A DNA stretch of 64,000 nt from Hymenobacter tibetensis (GTDB taxonomy: Bacteria > Bacteroidota > Bacteroidia > Cytophagales > Hymenobacteraceae): the NCBI RefSeq assembly GCF_022827545.1, contig NZ_CP094669.1, positions 1,702,001-1,766,000 of the forward strand, in the 5' to 3' direction. Shown one piece after another: positions 53,298-62,622 of the stretch. Within the stretch, counting starts at the first letter, position 1; each line of letters begins with the position of its first letter. Made by a program: the position numbers and the translations under genes. A model generated the notes under the pieces. It saw only the letters and a list, made by a program, of their open reading frames with translations. It ran no database searches and was not told the DNA's origin.

Positions 53298-54260
53298 CTA
53301 CTTCTTGGCAATAGTGTTCTGCTTCAGAAAGGCATCGGTCTGGGCGAAAAACCAATTCGTGTCGTCGTACATCAGAAAGTGCTTGCCGGCCTCCGACATT
53401 TCGATGCGATGCTGCGGAAGCTTGGCGTACTGCTGCGCGAAAACGGCGCGCGTGCTTTCCTTGGTGCTGCCGTACTGCTGGTAGGCGGCCCAGGCACCGA
53501 GCACTAGCGTAGGCTGCTGAATGCGGGCAATGTCGGCGCGCAGGTCAGTGGTGTAAAGGTCGTACATGGCTTGGGCCACGATGGCGGGGGCGGAGGCCGT
53601 ACCCCAACGGGCTAGCTGCGCTTGCCGGGTTGTATCCGTGACCATGCCCGCCACCATTTGGCGCTGGGCGGCAGCTGTCATTCCGCCTTTGGCCATCTGC
53701 TGGCGCATGCCTTCAGCCATGGGTTTGGCAGCCTCTGCCGTAAGGGTTGGGTTTTGTACGGCCGCCAAAAACGGCAGAGAATCTACCACAACCAACGGCC
53801 CAATTGCCTCGGGAGCAGTTGCGCTCAACCACAGCCCCATAAAGCCGCCCAGACTATGTCCTACAATAACAGGTTTGTTGAGCTTTTGGGTTTTGATGTA
53901 CGTCAGCAACTGGTCGCGCACGTTCAGCAAGAGCTGGTTAGGGCTAGCGGGAGCCGCCGTGCCACCAAACCCCGCCAACGATACCACGTGACACTGGTAC
54001 TGCTTCTGGTAGCGCGCCACCGTTTCGTCCCACACCGCTCCGGGGCAAGTCAGGCCCGGGATTAGGAGCATCGGCTGGCCTTTGCCCACTACTCGCACCG
54101 TGAAGTTAGGGTGGGCTGCGGGGCTGTCAGCAGTGGTGACCGAAGCGGAAGGAGAGAAGCTTGCGCCAGCGGCTACGGTTGGAGCGGCGAGCAAGGACGC
54201 CCCGGCCAAAAGCAATGATGCGCAAAACGAAACAGGACGGAGGGTAGCAGGGAAGTTCAT
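53298..54260 (-). CDS. exported alpha/beta hydrolase
   Basis: A 320-residue exported hydrolase with a signal peptide (about 1-32, ALLAAPTVAAGA region). The alpha/beta fold motifs are LLIPGLTCPG, the nucleophile elbow GHSLGGF and a late GKHFLMYD with the catalytic His. Substrate unknown; esterase or peptidase of the prolyl-aminopeptidase-like group are possible. Ala-rich N-terminus. Confidence 0.83.
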   Translation of the reverse strand: MNFPATLRPVSFCASLLLAGASLLAAPTVAAGASFSPSASVTTADSPAAHPNFTVRVVGKGQPMLLIPGLTCPGAVWDETVARYQKQYQCHVVSLAGFGGTAAPASPNQLLLNVRDQLLTYIKTQKLNKPVIVGHSLGGFMGLWLSATAPEAIGPLVVVDSLPFLAAVQNPTLTAEAAKPMAEGMRQQMAKGGMTAAAQRQMVAGMVTDTTRQAQLARWGTASAPAIVAQAMYDLYTTDLRADIARIQQPTLVLGAWAAYQQYGSTKESTRAVFAQQYAKLPQHRIEMSEAGKHFLMYDDTNWFFAQTDAFLKQNTIAKK

Positions 54261-54292
54261 GGTCAGTGGAAAGGGTTAGTTGATTGATGACC

Positions 54293-54323
54293 CAAACCTA
54301 AGGTGTGTTGAACCCGGCTGAAA
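54293..54323 (-). promoter_or_regulatory. promoter candidate of the exported hydrolase
   Basis: On the minus strand TTTC (54320-54323), 19 nt, then TAGGTTTG (54293-54300), an exact -7 match with one mismatch at -33. It lies 32 bp upstream of the ATG. Confidence 0.55.
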
Positions 54324-54453
54324 CAGGATTTCAGCGAACGGTAAATTCACCTTCTGAACTGCAAGAAACGCGGGTTGAAAGGATACGGGCTGATCCCTCT
54401 GATTCACTGCTATCAGCCACCAACCAAGCACAAACTGCTGAAGCCACATCAAA

Positions 54454-54481
54454 AAAGGGCGCTCGTGTAGGAGCGCCCTTT
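54454..54481 (-). terminator. terminator of the small coiled-coil gene
   Basis: An 11-bp perfect stem (54454-54464 with 54471-54481), 6-nt loop, with six T following on the minus strand, about 100 bp past the stop at 54584. Confidence 0.85.
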
Positions 54482-54583
54482 CAACTCGGCTGTACAGGCA
54501 GTAGCGCGGAACGAATTTCCTGTGGCTTCTGCGCTACTATCCTACTGCTTCGTGCAAGTATGAAAACCGAATGTAGCTGCTGC

Positions 54584-54898
54584 TTAAATGATGTTGCGTA
54601 GGTCGTTGCGCAGGTTCTCGATGCCGTGCCAGATTTCGCTCCAGGTGCTGTGGTCTTGGTCGGTCGGTTTGGCGTCAGAGGCTGGCGCAGGGCCCAGCTG
54701 CTCGGCCAGCTTGTTGCGCTTGGCTTCCAGCATAGCTATGTGCTCGTGGTAGGTATGAGGCGCGCCTTCGGTGGTAGCGTGAGCCCGGTTGCGCAAGGTT
54801 TTGATTTTGGAATCTAGGTCGTCGAGGGCCTGGCGTATATCGTTGTCGGAGAGGTGCTGAGGCACGCGTACGTGCTCGGGAGAAGGAATAGAGGACAT
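54584..54898 (-). CDS. small helical hypothetical protein
   Basis: A 104-residue acidic soluble protein. Residues 17-68 form a strong helical/coiled-coil pattern (DIRQALDDLDSKIKTLRNRAH, then HIAMLEAKRNKLAEQL), followed by a flexible stretch and a second short helix. No known family recognised. It has its own terminator. Confidence 0.72.
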   Translation of the reverse strand: MSSIPSPEHVRVPQHLSDNDIRQALDDLDSKIKTLRNRAHATTEGAPHTYHEHIAMLEAKRNKLAEQLGPAPASDAKPTDQDHSTWSEIWHGIENLRNDLRNII

Positions 54899-55205
54899 GG
54901 CAGGGGGATGCTAGGGTTTGGAATGCTGATAGAATAAGATACAGCTTTTACCGCGCAAAGGATGCGCTATGTTCCCAACACGAGCGTTAGCCGCAACATA
55001 ACTGCCTCACAGTACGCCTTGTCTGACAGCGAATCCAGCCTAATTTTCCCTCTCTGCCAGCACTGGCTAAAACCAGGTGTTTGTAGCAAGCACGCTCCGA
55101 TAAGGTAGCTGTACGCCACTTCCCACAAGACACCTATAAAATGCAATGGGGTTCCACGGCACGGAGAGAACTAGCACCAGCTTAAAACCGAAGCGGAATG
55201 CGTTG
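54899..55205. other. intergenic region, nothing seen
   Basis: No ORF, hairpin or promoter that I can support. Confidence 0.5.
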
Positions 55206-55757
55206 TCAATGGAAGGTAGCTGGGATGCCTAGCTCGCGGGCCAACGGGGCTGCGGCCGAGGCGTACAGCAACGGCAATAGCTCGTTGAGCGCCGGCGCTA
55301 GCTCCACGTGGTAGTCTTCATGCAGCTTGCTGATTTGCTTCAGGGTATCGTGGGTGCGGCGCGCTAGGTGCTGAAGCAACGGCTGGGTAGGACCGTGCAG
55401 TTGCGCTACGGCGGCCGGCTGGTGGCGAAATATATTGGTGAGCAGCCGCAGGGTTAGTTCCACCTCGCCAAGCGTGTCACCAGTGATGCGGGCGTGGTAG
55501 GCGAGCCGGGCTTGCAATTGCCGCACAATATGGAGCAGGTCGTTGGGGGTTTGATGGTAGCCGCGCACGGGGTCATCTACCTGGGTGCGCAGCCGCTCAC
55601 GCCGAATTTCCAGCGCATCCTCGCCCTCCAGCAGCCGAAACGTCAGTTGCTCTGTCAGCACAGAATCCTGCGCCACGAGGCGTGCCAGGAGCTGGTCTTT
55701 TTCGCGCTGGGGAAGGTTGAATAAGGCTTTGCGTAAGTCGGGGGAAAGGGCAGGCAT
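55206..55757 (-). CDS. helical hypothetical protein
   Basis: A 183-residue all-helical protein rich in Leu, Arg and His, with no membrane segment. The start LSPDLRKALFNLPQREKDQLLARLVAQD is well formed. It resembles no family I can name. It may be translated alone: a terminator separates it from the upstream gene. Confidence 0.7.
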   Translation of the reverse strand: MPALSPDLRKALFNLPQREKDQLLARLVAQDSVLTEQLTFRLLEGEDALEIRRERLRTQVDDPVRGYHQTPNDLLHIVRQLQARLAYHARITGDTLGEVELTLRLLTNIFRHQPAAVAQLHGPTQPLLQHLARRTHDTLKQISKLHEDYHVELAPALNELLPLLYASAAAPLARELGIPATFH

Positions 55758-55791
55758 AAAGCAGTAAAGGCAGCTGGGCTCTAAAACAAAG

Positions 55792-55845
55792 CTAGAACTT
55801 AAAAGCTCCCCTGCCTTTTCGAGGAGGGGAGCTTTTAAGTTCTAG
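55792..55845 (-). terminator. terminator of the PQQ-dehydrogenase-like gene
   Basis: A 21-bp perfect stem (55792-55812 with 55825-55845) with a 12-nt loop; the stem itself is AT-rich near its base (ACTTAAAAGC). Positioned 18 bp past the stop at 55863. Confidence 0.82.
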
Positions 55846-55862
55846 GATCTACTTACTGGCTT

Positions 55863-57080
55863 CTAACTCTTCTTCTTGGGCTTGGCGGCAGCTTTGGTGG
55901 TGCCCGCATACGCCACCCGGTATATCACGCCGTTGTCGTCGTCTGATACCAACAAGGCTCCGTCAGCGGCCTGCACAATGGCGCAGGGGCGGCCGAACTC
56001 TGCCTTACCGCCTTCCACCAGCCAGCCAGTTACAAAATCCTCGAACTGTTGGGGCTGGCCTTGCTCGTTGAAGTGCACCCGCACGATTTTGTAGCCCGAC
56101 GGCTGCGCACGGTTCCAAGAACCGTGCATGGTCACGAAAGCATCGTTCTTGTACTCGGCCGGAAACTGTTGGCTGCGGTTGAACACCAAGCCCAAGGGCG
56201 CAGAATGGGCTTTGTAGAGCAGCAACGGCCGCACGGCTTTGGCGTCGAACTGCTCGTAGGTTTCGCCGCTCTTGGGCTTGTTGGCGGGGTAGGGCTTGCC
56301 ATCGGCAATGATGGATGGCCAGCCGTAGTTAGCCCCTTCCTTTATCTGGTTGAACTCTTCCTGCTGGTCTTCGTCACCGAGCCAATCAATGCCGTGGTCC
56401 ATGCCGAAAAGCACCTTGGTGGTGGGGTGCCAGTCGAAGCCGATGGTGTTGCGAAGGCCGGTGGCGTACACGCGGCGGCCCGACCCATCGGTGTTTATCT
56501 GAAGCAGGGTGGCGTTTTCGGGGTTGTCTTCGTCGCAGGCGTTGCAGGTGCTGCCTACCGAGAGGTAGAGCTTGCCGTCGGGGCCGAAATTGAGGGTACG
56601 GTTGGCGTGCTGGCCGGCATCGGGCAAGTCTTTGTACAGCGTCTTGAGCTCGCCCAAGCTGCCATCAGCTTTCACATCGGCCACGTATAATTCGCGCACG
56701 GCGGCTATGTAGAGCTTGCCGTCTTTCAAGGCGAGACCGTGCAGGTGCGGCTTTTGCGCCACTTGCTGCATCACTTCCACTTTGCCGTCCTTGTTGGCGT
56801 CGCGCAGTAGAGTTACGGTTCCTTTTACGCGGTTGGAGACGTACATGTCGCCATTGGGTGCTTGCGCCAGCATCCGGGGCATGTCCAGGCCCTCCGCGTA
56901 TTTCGTGACGGTGAAGCCAGCCGGAACGGTCAGGGCCTTTACGCGTTCTTCGGTAACGGGCAGTTTCTTGGGCAGGTAGATGTTGCCCGTCATCTTGAAC
57001 GGGGTGCCTTCCGGCGGCACGTTCTGTGCAATAGTAGTGAAGCCGGCCAGGCAAGCGGCGGCAAGTAAAGTCGTTTTCAT
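55863..57080 (-). CDS. PQQ/sorbosone-dehydrogenase-like beta-propeller protein
   Basis: A 405-residue exported protein (signal about 1-18, ending TTIAQ) with a six-bladed propeller of the glucose/sorbosone dehydrogenase family. Typical segments are GLDMPRMLAQAPNGDMYVSNR, LNFGPDGKLYLSVGSTCNACDEDNPE, GMDHGIDWLGDEDQQEEFN and MHGSWNRAQPSGYKI. Members oxidise sugars with PQQ in the periplasm, but many homologues have unknown activity. The ATG at 57080 gives a good signal peptide; one at 57113 is also possible. The C-terminus is Lys-rich. Confidence 0.87.
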   Translation of the reverse strand: MKTTLLAAACLAGFTTIAQNVPPEGTPFKMTGNIYLPKKLPVTEERVKALTVPAGFTVTKYAEGLDMPRMLAQAPNGDMYVSNRVKGTVTLLRDANKDGKVEVMQQVAQKPHLHGLALKDGKLYIAAVRELYVADVKADGSLGELKTLYKDLPDAGQHANRTLNFGPDGKLYLSVGSTCNACDEDNPENATLLQINTDGSGRRVYATGLRNTIGFDWHPTTKVLFGMDHGIDWLGDEDQQEEFNQIKEGANYGWPSIIADGKPYPANKPKSGETYEQFDAKAVRPLLLYKAHSAPLGLVFNRSQQFPAEYKNDAFVTMHGSWNRAQPSGYKIVRVHFNEQGQPQQFEDFVTGWLVEGGKAEFGRPCAIVQAADGALLVSDDDNGVIYRVAYAGTTKAAAKPKKKS

Positions 57081-57213
57081 AAGTTGAGAGAAGCGAGACA
57101 GTAGCTTATTCAACTGCTTTTGTCGAGCTTAAGTTACGGACGAGCTTGTGCCTGGTGCAGTACTAGCGCCATAAGCGCAAGGTGCAGTCATCGGGCAAAA
57201 GCAGACAAGCGCT

Positions 57214-57882
57214 TTATTCATGTTGTAGCCACCACCGACCAAGCGCCACTGCCAACCAAACGCTCAACCCCGTTAACAGACTGGTGCCCCAAGCCGGCTT
57301 CGCTAAGTGGCTACTGATACGGTCGAGCCAGCGTGTCACGCCAGTGGTGGTTGCGGATTCAATTGGTACAGGTTCTTTGGGTTCAGGGCTACTAGTAAAG
57401 TCTGTTGTGCGGCGACTTGGAAGCACATACAGCGTTGTAATGGGAGAGTATAGATCAAGAAAATACTTGGTTAGGCTGGCCTGGTTTACATCGTCCAGCA
57501 CATCTAGTAAGCTGCCGTAGCGCGCTTGGGTGTGAAAGCGGATTTGTAAGCCACTAGTAGTTGAGTGATGGTGCATAGCGCGGAGGTGACGCTGAGCTAA
57601 ACGCAAATTGCTGCTGTCGGCCGTTGCGTTGCCTGTGAAGTCGGCGGTTTGCCAAAGGCCCTTTTTCACAGCTTCTCTGGCAAAGTCTACACATAACCCG
57701 TACGGCTCCTTCTGCTCGTCACAAATACGAGGCACAGTCAGCTGCATCACCGAATAGCGGTGGAGCCGGGGCTGATCAATCAGCCCTATACAGCCTATTA
57801 ATAACAGAAAGGCAAGTGCTACCAAGCCACGGGGCAACAGCAAAGGCCGGCGGTGGCGGCGGGGCAGGTAGAGCGTAGTCAT
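57214..57882 (-). CDS. hypothetical membrane protein with two terminal helices
   Basis: A 222-residue protein with one hydrophobic segment near the start (about 14-35, ALAFLLLIGCIGLI) and one at the end (about 198-216), and a soluble middle that would lie in the periplasm. It has a CDEQKEPYGLC pair of Cys. No family recognised; function unknown. Confidence 0.65.
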   Translation of the reverse strand: MTTLYLPRRHRRPLLLPRGLVALAFLLLIGCIGLIDQPRLHRYSVMQLTVPRICDEQKEPYGLCVDFAREAVKKGLWQTADFTGNATADSSNLRLAQRHLRAMHHHSTTSGLQIRFHTQARYGSLLDVLDDVNQASLTKYFLDLYSPITTLYVLPSRRTTDFTSSPEPKEPVPIESATTTGVTRWLDRISSHLAKPAWGTSLLTGLSVWLAVALGRWWLQHE

Positions 57883-58010
57883 ACTAGTAGCAGAGCAGTA
57901 TGTGTGGTGGCGCGGTTGAAATACAGCGTATTAGATACCAATTTGTCTGGAAATCCAACCCTGGATACCAATTAACGGTTAAGCAGCAACGAATCTTGTT
58001 GTTGTTTACT

Positions 58011-60155
58011 ATGCCTTACCGCTACGCCGCGCCCTTGCTGCTGCTGCCCGTTTCCCTTTTCGCCCAAACGCCTGCTCCCGATACCACCAGCGCCGTGCGC
58101 CTGCCCGAAGCCACGGTGACTGGCTACGGCCAGCAGTTGCCGTTGCGCCGCACGGCGGCGGCAGTAGGCGTGGTCGATGCTGCCACCTTCGAGCGGTTTC
58201 CGCAAAATGCCCTCACGCAGGCCGTTAACACGCTGCCTGGTGTGCGGTTGGAGGAGCGAGCTACAGCCAGCTACCGCCTCAGCGTGCGAGGCAGTACGCT
58301 CCGCTCGCCGTTCGGGGTGCGCAACGTGAAGGTGTACTACGAAGGCATTCCCTTCACCGAAGCCAGCGGCAGCACTGCCCTCAACCTGCTCGACCCCAGC
58401 CAGATTGGTCGGCTGGAAGTGATAAAGGGCCCGACCGCCAGCGTGTACGGTGCCGGTACGGGAGGCGCGGTCTTGCTTGAAAACCGCCGTCCTGTAGCCG
58501 GCCAAACCCGGGTGCAAGCAGGCTTTACGGCGGGCTCGTATGGGTTGCGCCGCAGCACTGTAGCAGTAGAAAGTGGTACTGCCACCGGCTACTTCCGCGC
58601 CCAGTATGCCCGCCAAACCCTCGATGGCTACCGCGAGCAAAGCAGCCTGCGCCGCGACGTGCTGGTACTGGATGGCGAACTGCGGCCCACCGAGAAAAGC
58701 ACGTTGTCGGTGCACGCCCTGTACACCGACCTCGACTACGACATACCCGGCAGCCTTACCCGCGCCCAGTTCGAGGCCAACCCACGACAGGCCCGGCCCG
58801 GTACGGCCACGGCGCCTGGAACAGTGGAGCAGCAAGCAGGCTATGCCACCCGCACCGCCTTGCTCGGGGCCACCTACGAGTACCGCTTCACCGACCAGCT
58901 TTCCAGCCGAACCACCGTGTATGGCACCGGCAGCAACATTGCCACGCCGTTTTTGGTGGACTTGGAACGCAACACGTTGCTCGGTGGTGGCGGCCGCACG
59001 GTGCTGAATTACCGCACCACGTTGGCGGGCCGTACACTGCGTTTACAGGGCGGCGCGGAACTGCAAAACGGCTTCGAAAGCTCCCGCAACTACCAAAACC
59101 GTGGCGGCACTCCCGGCACGTTGCGCTACGACGATGAAATCCGGGCCGTCACGGGCTTTGGGTTTGCGCAGGCAGATTACGAGCTGCCAGCCGGTTTTCT
59201 GCTCACGGCGGGGGCCAGCTACAACCGGCTGCGCTACCGCATCAACCGGCTCACCGACGCCGTAACGCCGTCGGCGGGCTTTCAGTACGAGCGGACCTTT
59301 CAGCCCGAAGTGTCGCCGCGGGTGGCGCTGCTTAAAGAGCTAACGCCGCAGATTTCGGCGTATGCCAACGTAAGCAGTGGTTTCTCGCCGCCCACCGAAG
59401 AAGAAATTCGGACTTCGGATGCTTCCCTCAACCGCGACCTGCAAGCCGAGCGTGGCACCAGCTACGAGGTAGGCACGCGGGGCAAGCTGCTGAACAACCA
59501 AGTGACCTTCGACGTGGCCGCGTATGACTTTCGGTTGCGCGAAACCATTGTGTCGCGTACTGATGCGCAAGGCACCCAGTTATTCGCCAACTCCGGTACC
59601 ACGCGCCAGCGCGGGATAGAAGCGGCCTTGAGTGGCTGGCTCTGGCAAACTGCTTCCGATGCCGCTGCCGTAGCTTCAGCCAACACGGCGGGCCCGGCGC
59701 CTACCGCTGCCGGTCCGTACGGGCTGCGCCTCTGGGCGAGCTACGCTTACAACCACTACCGTTTCGGGCGCTACGAGTCGGGCGGCAACGACTTCAGCGG
59801 CAACCGCCTCACCGGCACCGCACCCCACACACTCAGCGCCGGATTCGACTTCAGCGAACGGCTCGGGTTCTACCTCAGCCCCACCCTCAACCACCAGGCA
59901 CGTTTGCCCCTCAACGATGCTAACACCGTGGAAGCTGCGGGCTACTGGACCTTCGCAGCCCGTGGCGGCTGGCGGCGCACCGCCGCGGCTGTTGGCCTAG
60001 ACCGCCTGGAGTTGGATATTTTCGCCGGCGTTGAGAATGCTACCGACCGTCGCTATTCCCTCGGCAACGACCTCAATGCGTTCGGCAACCGCTACTTCCA
60101 GCCCGCTCCTGGCCGCAACTATTACGGCGGCGTGCAAGCAGGCTGGCGTTTGTAG
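58011..60155 (+). CDS. TonB-dependent outer-membrane receptor
   Basis: A 714-residue receptor: signal peptide to SLFAQ, plug domain with LPGVRLEERATASYRLSVRG, IPFTEASGS and GPTASVYGAGTGG, then a beta-barrel ending in aromatic residues (GVQAGWRL). The TonB box is weakly seen near VRLPEATVTG. The ligand is unknown; siderophore-like receptors share this form. The ATG at 58011 was chosen because it directly precedes the signal peptide; the 57900 start adds 37 residues. Confidence 0.9.
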   Translation: MPYRYAAPLLLLPVSLFAQTPAPDTTSAVRLPEATVTGYGQQLPLRRTAAAVGVVDAATFERFPQNALTQAVNTLPGVRLEERATASYRLSVRGSTLRSPFGVRNVKVYYEGIPFTEASGSTALNLLDPSQIGRLEVIKGPTASVYGAGTGGAVLLENRRPVAGQTRVQAGFTAGSYGLRRSTVAVESGTATGYFRAQYARQTLDGYREQSSLRRDVLVLDGELRPTEKSTLSVHALYTDLDYDIPGSLTRAQFEANPRQARPGTATAPGTVEQQAGYATRTALLGATYEYRFTDQLSSRTTVYGTGSNIATPFLVDLERNTLLGGGGRTVLNYRTTLAGRTLRLQGGAELQNGFESSRNYQNRGGTPGTLRYDDEIRAVTGFGFAQADYELPAGFLLTAGASYNRLRYRINRLTDAVTPSAGFQYERTFQPEVSPRVALLKELTPQISAYANVSSGFSPPTEEEIRTSDASLNRDLQAERGTSYEVGTRGKLLNNQVTFDVAAYDFRLRETIVSRTDAQGTQLFANSGTTRQRGIEAALSGWLWQTASDAAAVASANTAGPAPTAAGPYGLRLWASYAYNHYRFGRYESGGNDFSGNRLTGTAPHTLSAGFDFSERLGFYLSPTLNHQARLPLNDANTVEAAGYWTFAARGGWRRTAAAVGLDRLELDIFAGVENATDRRYSLGNDLNAFGNRYFQPAPGRNYYGGVQAGWRL

Positions 60156-60172
60156 CGCACCAAGTATTATAC

Positions 60173-60230
60173 ACCAACACAAGGGCCGTCGGGTAGGAGC
60201 AAGCTCCCGCCCGACGGCCCTTGTGTTGGT
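60173..60230. terminator. bidirectional terminator between the receptor and a converging oxidoreductase
   Basis: A 21-bp perfect stem (60173-60193 with 60210-60230) and a 16-nt loop between converging genes. Confidence 0.78.
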
Positions 60231-60242
60231 ATGCGGGTGTCT

Positions 60243-61403
60243 TTACACTTTCACCTTCTTGCCCGTCCGGGCGGCCTCATAAATGGCCATGATGATGCGG
60301 ACGTCTTTGAGGCCTTCTTCGCCGGGTGTTTTAGGCGTTTTGTTTTCCAGCACGCACTCAGCCATGTGGTCTAGCTCGGCGGCGAATTGGTTGCCTTCCT
60401 TGAGGCTAGCTTTCATTTCGCCCTCCTTGGTCCCGATGGTCATGTTGTGCTTGTAGTAGTCGGTAGCCGGGTCAAGGTCGAGGTAGGCTTTATCGCCAAA
60501 CACGCGGTAGCGCTTCACTTCCTGGATGCTGTATGCGCTGGTGCAGGAGGCCAGCACGCCACTCGGAAAACGCAGCGTGAAGTGAATCACGTCTTCCACT
60601 TCCTTGAACCGCGGGTCCGACTTGTCGGTGTATTCTTGAGCCGTTACTTCCACGGGCTCCTCGCCGGTGAGGTAGCGGGCGGCGTTTAGGGAGTAGATGC
60701 CGATGTCCATGAGTGACCCGCCGCCGGCCGTTTTCTTCACCACGCGCCAGGCTTCTGCCTTCTCTTCGGTGGGCTTCACAATGCGGCCGTGGTCGGCCGT
60801 AATCTGGCGGAGCTTGCCTAGCTCGCCTTTCTTGATGCGCGCAATAGCATCCAGGTTGAACGGCTCGAACTGCGCGCGGTAGGCTACCATCAGCTTTTTA
60901 CCCGCCTTGTTGCAGGCGTCAATCATTTTTTGGCAATCTGCTACCGAAGTGGCCATGGGCTTCTCGCTGAGCACGTGCTTGCCCGCTTTGGCGGCCCGCA
61001 CCGTGTACTCCATGTGCAGGGAAGGCGGCAGCACGATGTACACCACATCAACGGCCGGATTGTCCTTGATGGAATCGAAGTTGTCGTAGCTATAGACGCT
61101 CTTGGGGTCTACGCCGTACTCGGCGGCCAGTTGCTTGGCTTTGTCTGGCGAGCCGCTGACCAAAGCCGTGATTTTGGCGTGCTTGCAGTCTTTGAAAGCT
61201 GGCATCATCTGCTGGGTGGCAAACTTGCCGAGGCCCACGATGGCGAAGCCGAGCTTGCGTTGGGTTTCGTCTTTGGTAGTAGCGCTTGCCGCAGCAAGGG
61301 GCAGCGCGGCGGCTGGCCCGGCCATGGCAGCTACGGCGGCCGTTAAGCTGGCTTGCCGCACAAACTGCCGGCGCGATGCAAGGTGATTGGGTGTAACAGG
61401 CAT
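60243..61403 (-). CDS. Tat-exported Gfo/Idh/MocA-family oxidoreductase
   Basis: A 386-residue NAD(P)-dependent sugar oxidoreductase. It starts with a twin-arginine signal (SRRQFVRQ at 10-17) and an Ala-rich hydrophobic stretch, then the Rossmann fold with LGFAIVGLGKFATQQM and the family motif SEKPMATS near 145-152. Such proteins act on sugars or sugar-like compounds; export with the cofactor bound fits Tat. Substrate unknown. Confidence 0.9.
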   Translation of the reverse strand: MPVTPNHLASRRQFVRQASLTAAVAAMAGPAAALPLAAASATTKDETQRKLGFAIVGLGKFATQQMMPAFKDCKHAKITALVSGSPDKAKQLAAEYGVDPKSVYSYDNFDSIKDNPAVDVVYIVLPPSLHMEYTVRAAKAGKHVLSEKPMATSVADCQKMIDACNKAGKKLMVAYRAQFEPFNLDAIARIKKGELGKLRQITADHGRIVKPTEEKAEAWRVVKKTAGGGSLMDIGIYSLNAARYLTGEEPVEVTAQEYTDKSDPRFKEVEDVIHFTLRFPSGVLASCTSAYSIQEVKRYRVFGDKAYLDLDPATDYYKHNMTIGTKEGEMKASLKEGNQFAAELDHMAECVLENKTPKTPGEEGLKDVRIIMAIYEAARTGKKVKV

Positions 61404-61546
61404 AGGTGGAAAAACGGATAGATACCAACAAGCTGAACGGGTAAACAGGCCCGGGCGTTATCTCTATCTAGCAGTGCCCGTAGCCTATACCACATCCGTC
61501 CTGACTGGGCTTTACTAAACGCCAGGGCCGGAGTAGGGGGCTTTGG

Positions 61547-62080
61547 CTACGAGCCGCAGGTCGGCGCTGCGTCGGCTCCTACCGAGGCGCTCCGGCGTTC
61601 GAGCAGTAGCGTGTCGCGCCAGATACCGTGTAACTTCCCAATTCGCTCACGCCGGCCTACTTCCCGAAAGCCCGCTTGCAGGTGAATAGTGATGCTTGCA
61701 ACGTTTTCAGGAAAAACGCCAGCCTGTAGCGTCCAGATACCATTGGCTTCAGATTCCGTAATTAATGCGGCCAACAGCTGCCGGCCCAGGCCGCGCCCTC
61801 TCGCTTCCTGCGCCACGTACACGCTCACTTCAGCTACCCCACCGTACACGCAGCGCCCCGAAACCGGGGATAGTGCAGCCCAGCCCAACACGTTGTGCTT
61901 CAATCCACCCTGGTCGGCCTCCACTGCCACAAGGCGGCTGTGTGGTAGGTGGCTGCTGTCCCATTCTTCCCAGGATGGAGCCGTTGTCGTGAACGTAGCA
62001 TTGCCGGTGGCAATACCTTCCTCGTAAATGTTTCGCACTTCAAGCCAGTGCGTAGCCGTCAGAGGGTGTAATATTATCAT
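61547..62080 (-). CDS. GNAT acetyltransferase, phosphinothricin-acetyltransferase-like
   Basis: A 177-residue GNAT enzyme. YEEGIATGNATFTTTAPSWEEW near the start, YVAQEARGRGLGRQLL (acetyl-CoA loop RGRGLG) and QAGFREVGRRERIGKLHG are the pattern of the Pat/Bar family, which acetylates phosphinothricin or methionine-derived compounds. A chromosomal role in amino acid derivative detoxification is inference; it is not evidence of resistance. Confidence 0.88.
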   Translation of the reverse strand: MIILHPLTATHWLEVRNIYEEGIATGNATFTTTAPSWEEWDSSHLPHSRLVAVEADQGGLKHNVLGWAALSPVSGRCVYGGVAEVSVYVAQEARGRGLGRQLLAALITESEANGIWTLQAGVFPENVASITIHLQAGFREVGRRERIGKLHGIWRDTLLLERRSASVGADAAPTCGS

Positions 62081-62225
62081 GATAGACAGAGCTTTATCAC
62101 CTAAAGGTAGTTAGGCGTACAGGCGGTGCCGCGCCAACCTGCGCAAGGTAGACGCTATAACTGTGTTAGCCACACGAATCAGGCTAGGCACCTTGTGAGC
62201 CTGTTACACTCACTGCCCCAACGAA

Positions 62226-62256
62226 AAAAGCCTCCCGCGCAATGCGGGAGGCTTTT
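62226..62256 (-). terminator. terminator of the 62.3-kb hydrophilic-protein gene
   Basis: A 13-bp perfect stem (62226-62238 with 62244-62256), 5-nt loop, followed on the minus strand by a T run, 23 bp past the stop at 62279. Confidence 0.85.
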
Positions 62257-62278
62257 CAGCTAGGTGTGTTTACACAGC

Positions 62279-62569
62279 TTAGCGGTTGTTATCGTCGATG
62301 GGGTTGTTGAAGCCCGGGTCCGAGAATTCACCTTCGTGGTTCATGCGGTTGGAAGCGTCAGGGCCATGGTTGGTGTCTTCCGGAATGCCCGTGGTTTCAG
62401 CTTCCAGCCGGTCAGAGGTATCGAGGGTGCCTTCCTCGTCTTTTTTGTAGCCATACAGCTCCTCGCGGTGCTTGCGCTGTTCGTCGGTCAGGTTGGCACC
62501 CGACTGCGGATCGAGTGCAGCGGCCGCATCTTGCGATTCTTGCGGCTGCTGGTTGTTTTTATCTGCCAT
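62279..62569 (-). CDS. hydrophilic disordered protein
   Basis: A 96-residue protein with almost no hydrophobic core, rich in Asp, Glu, Asn and Gln, with a short helical stretch (LTDEQRKHREELYGY near 27-41). It looks intrinsically disordered; stress-protection proteins can look like this, but no family is recognised. It follows another such gene 53 bp upstream. Confidence 0.7.
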   Translation of the reverse strand: MADKNNQQPQESQDAAAALDPQSGANLTDEQRKHREELYGYKKDEEGTLDTSDRLEAETTGIPEDTNHGPDASNRMNHEGEFSDPGFNNPIDDNNR

Positions 62570-62622
62570 GATGGTGGAGAGTAAGATGGAAATACGAAAG
62601 AGAGTTCAGGCGCAAGAGGCGT

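Larger units (their letters stand above)
54261..54583. other. intergenic region between hydrolase and small coiled-coil gene
   Basis: It contains the promoter candidate and the terminator described separately; I see no gene in the rest. Confidence 0.5.

Noticed and set aside
61547..62080. Reading the GNAT gene as a herbicide-resistance gene
   Set aside because: The family similarity to phosphinothricin acetyltransferases is common in chromosomal enzymes; nothing suggests acquired resistance.
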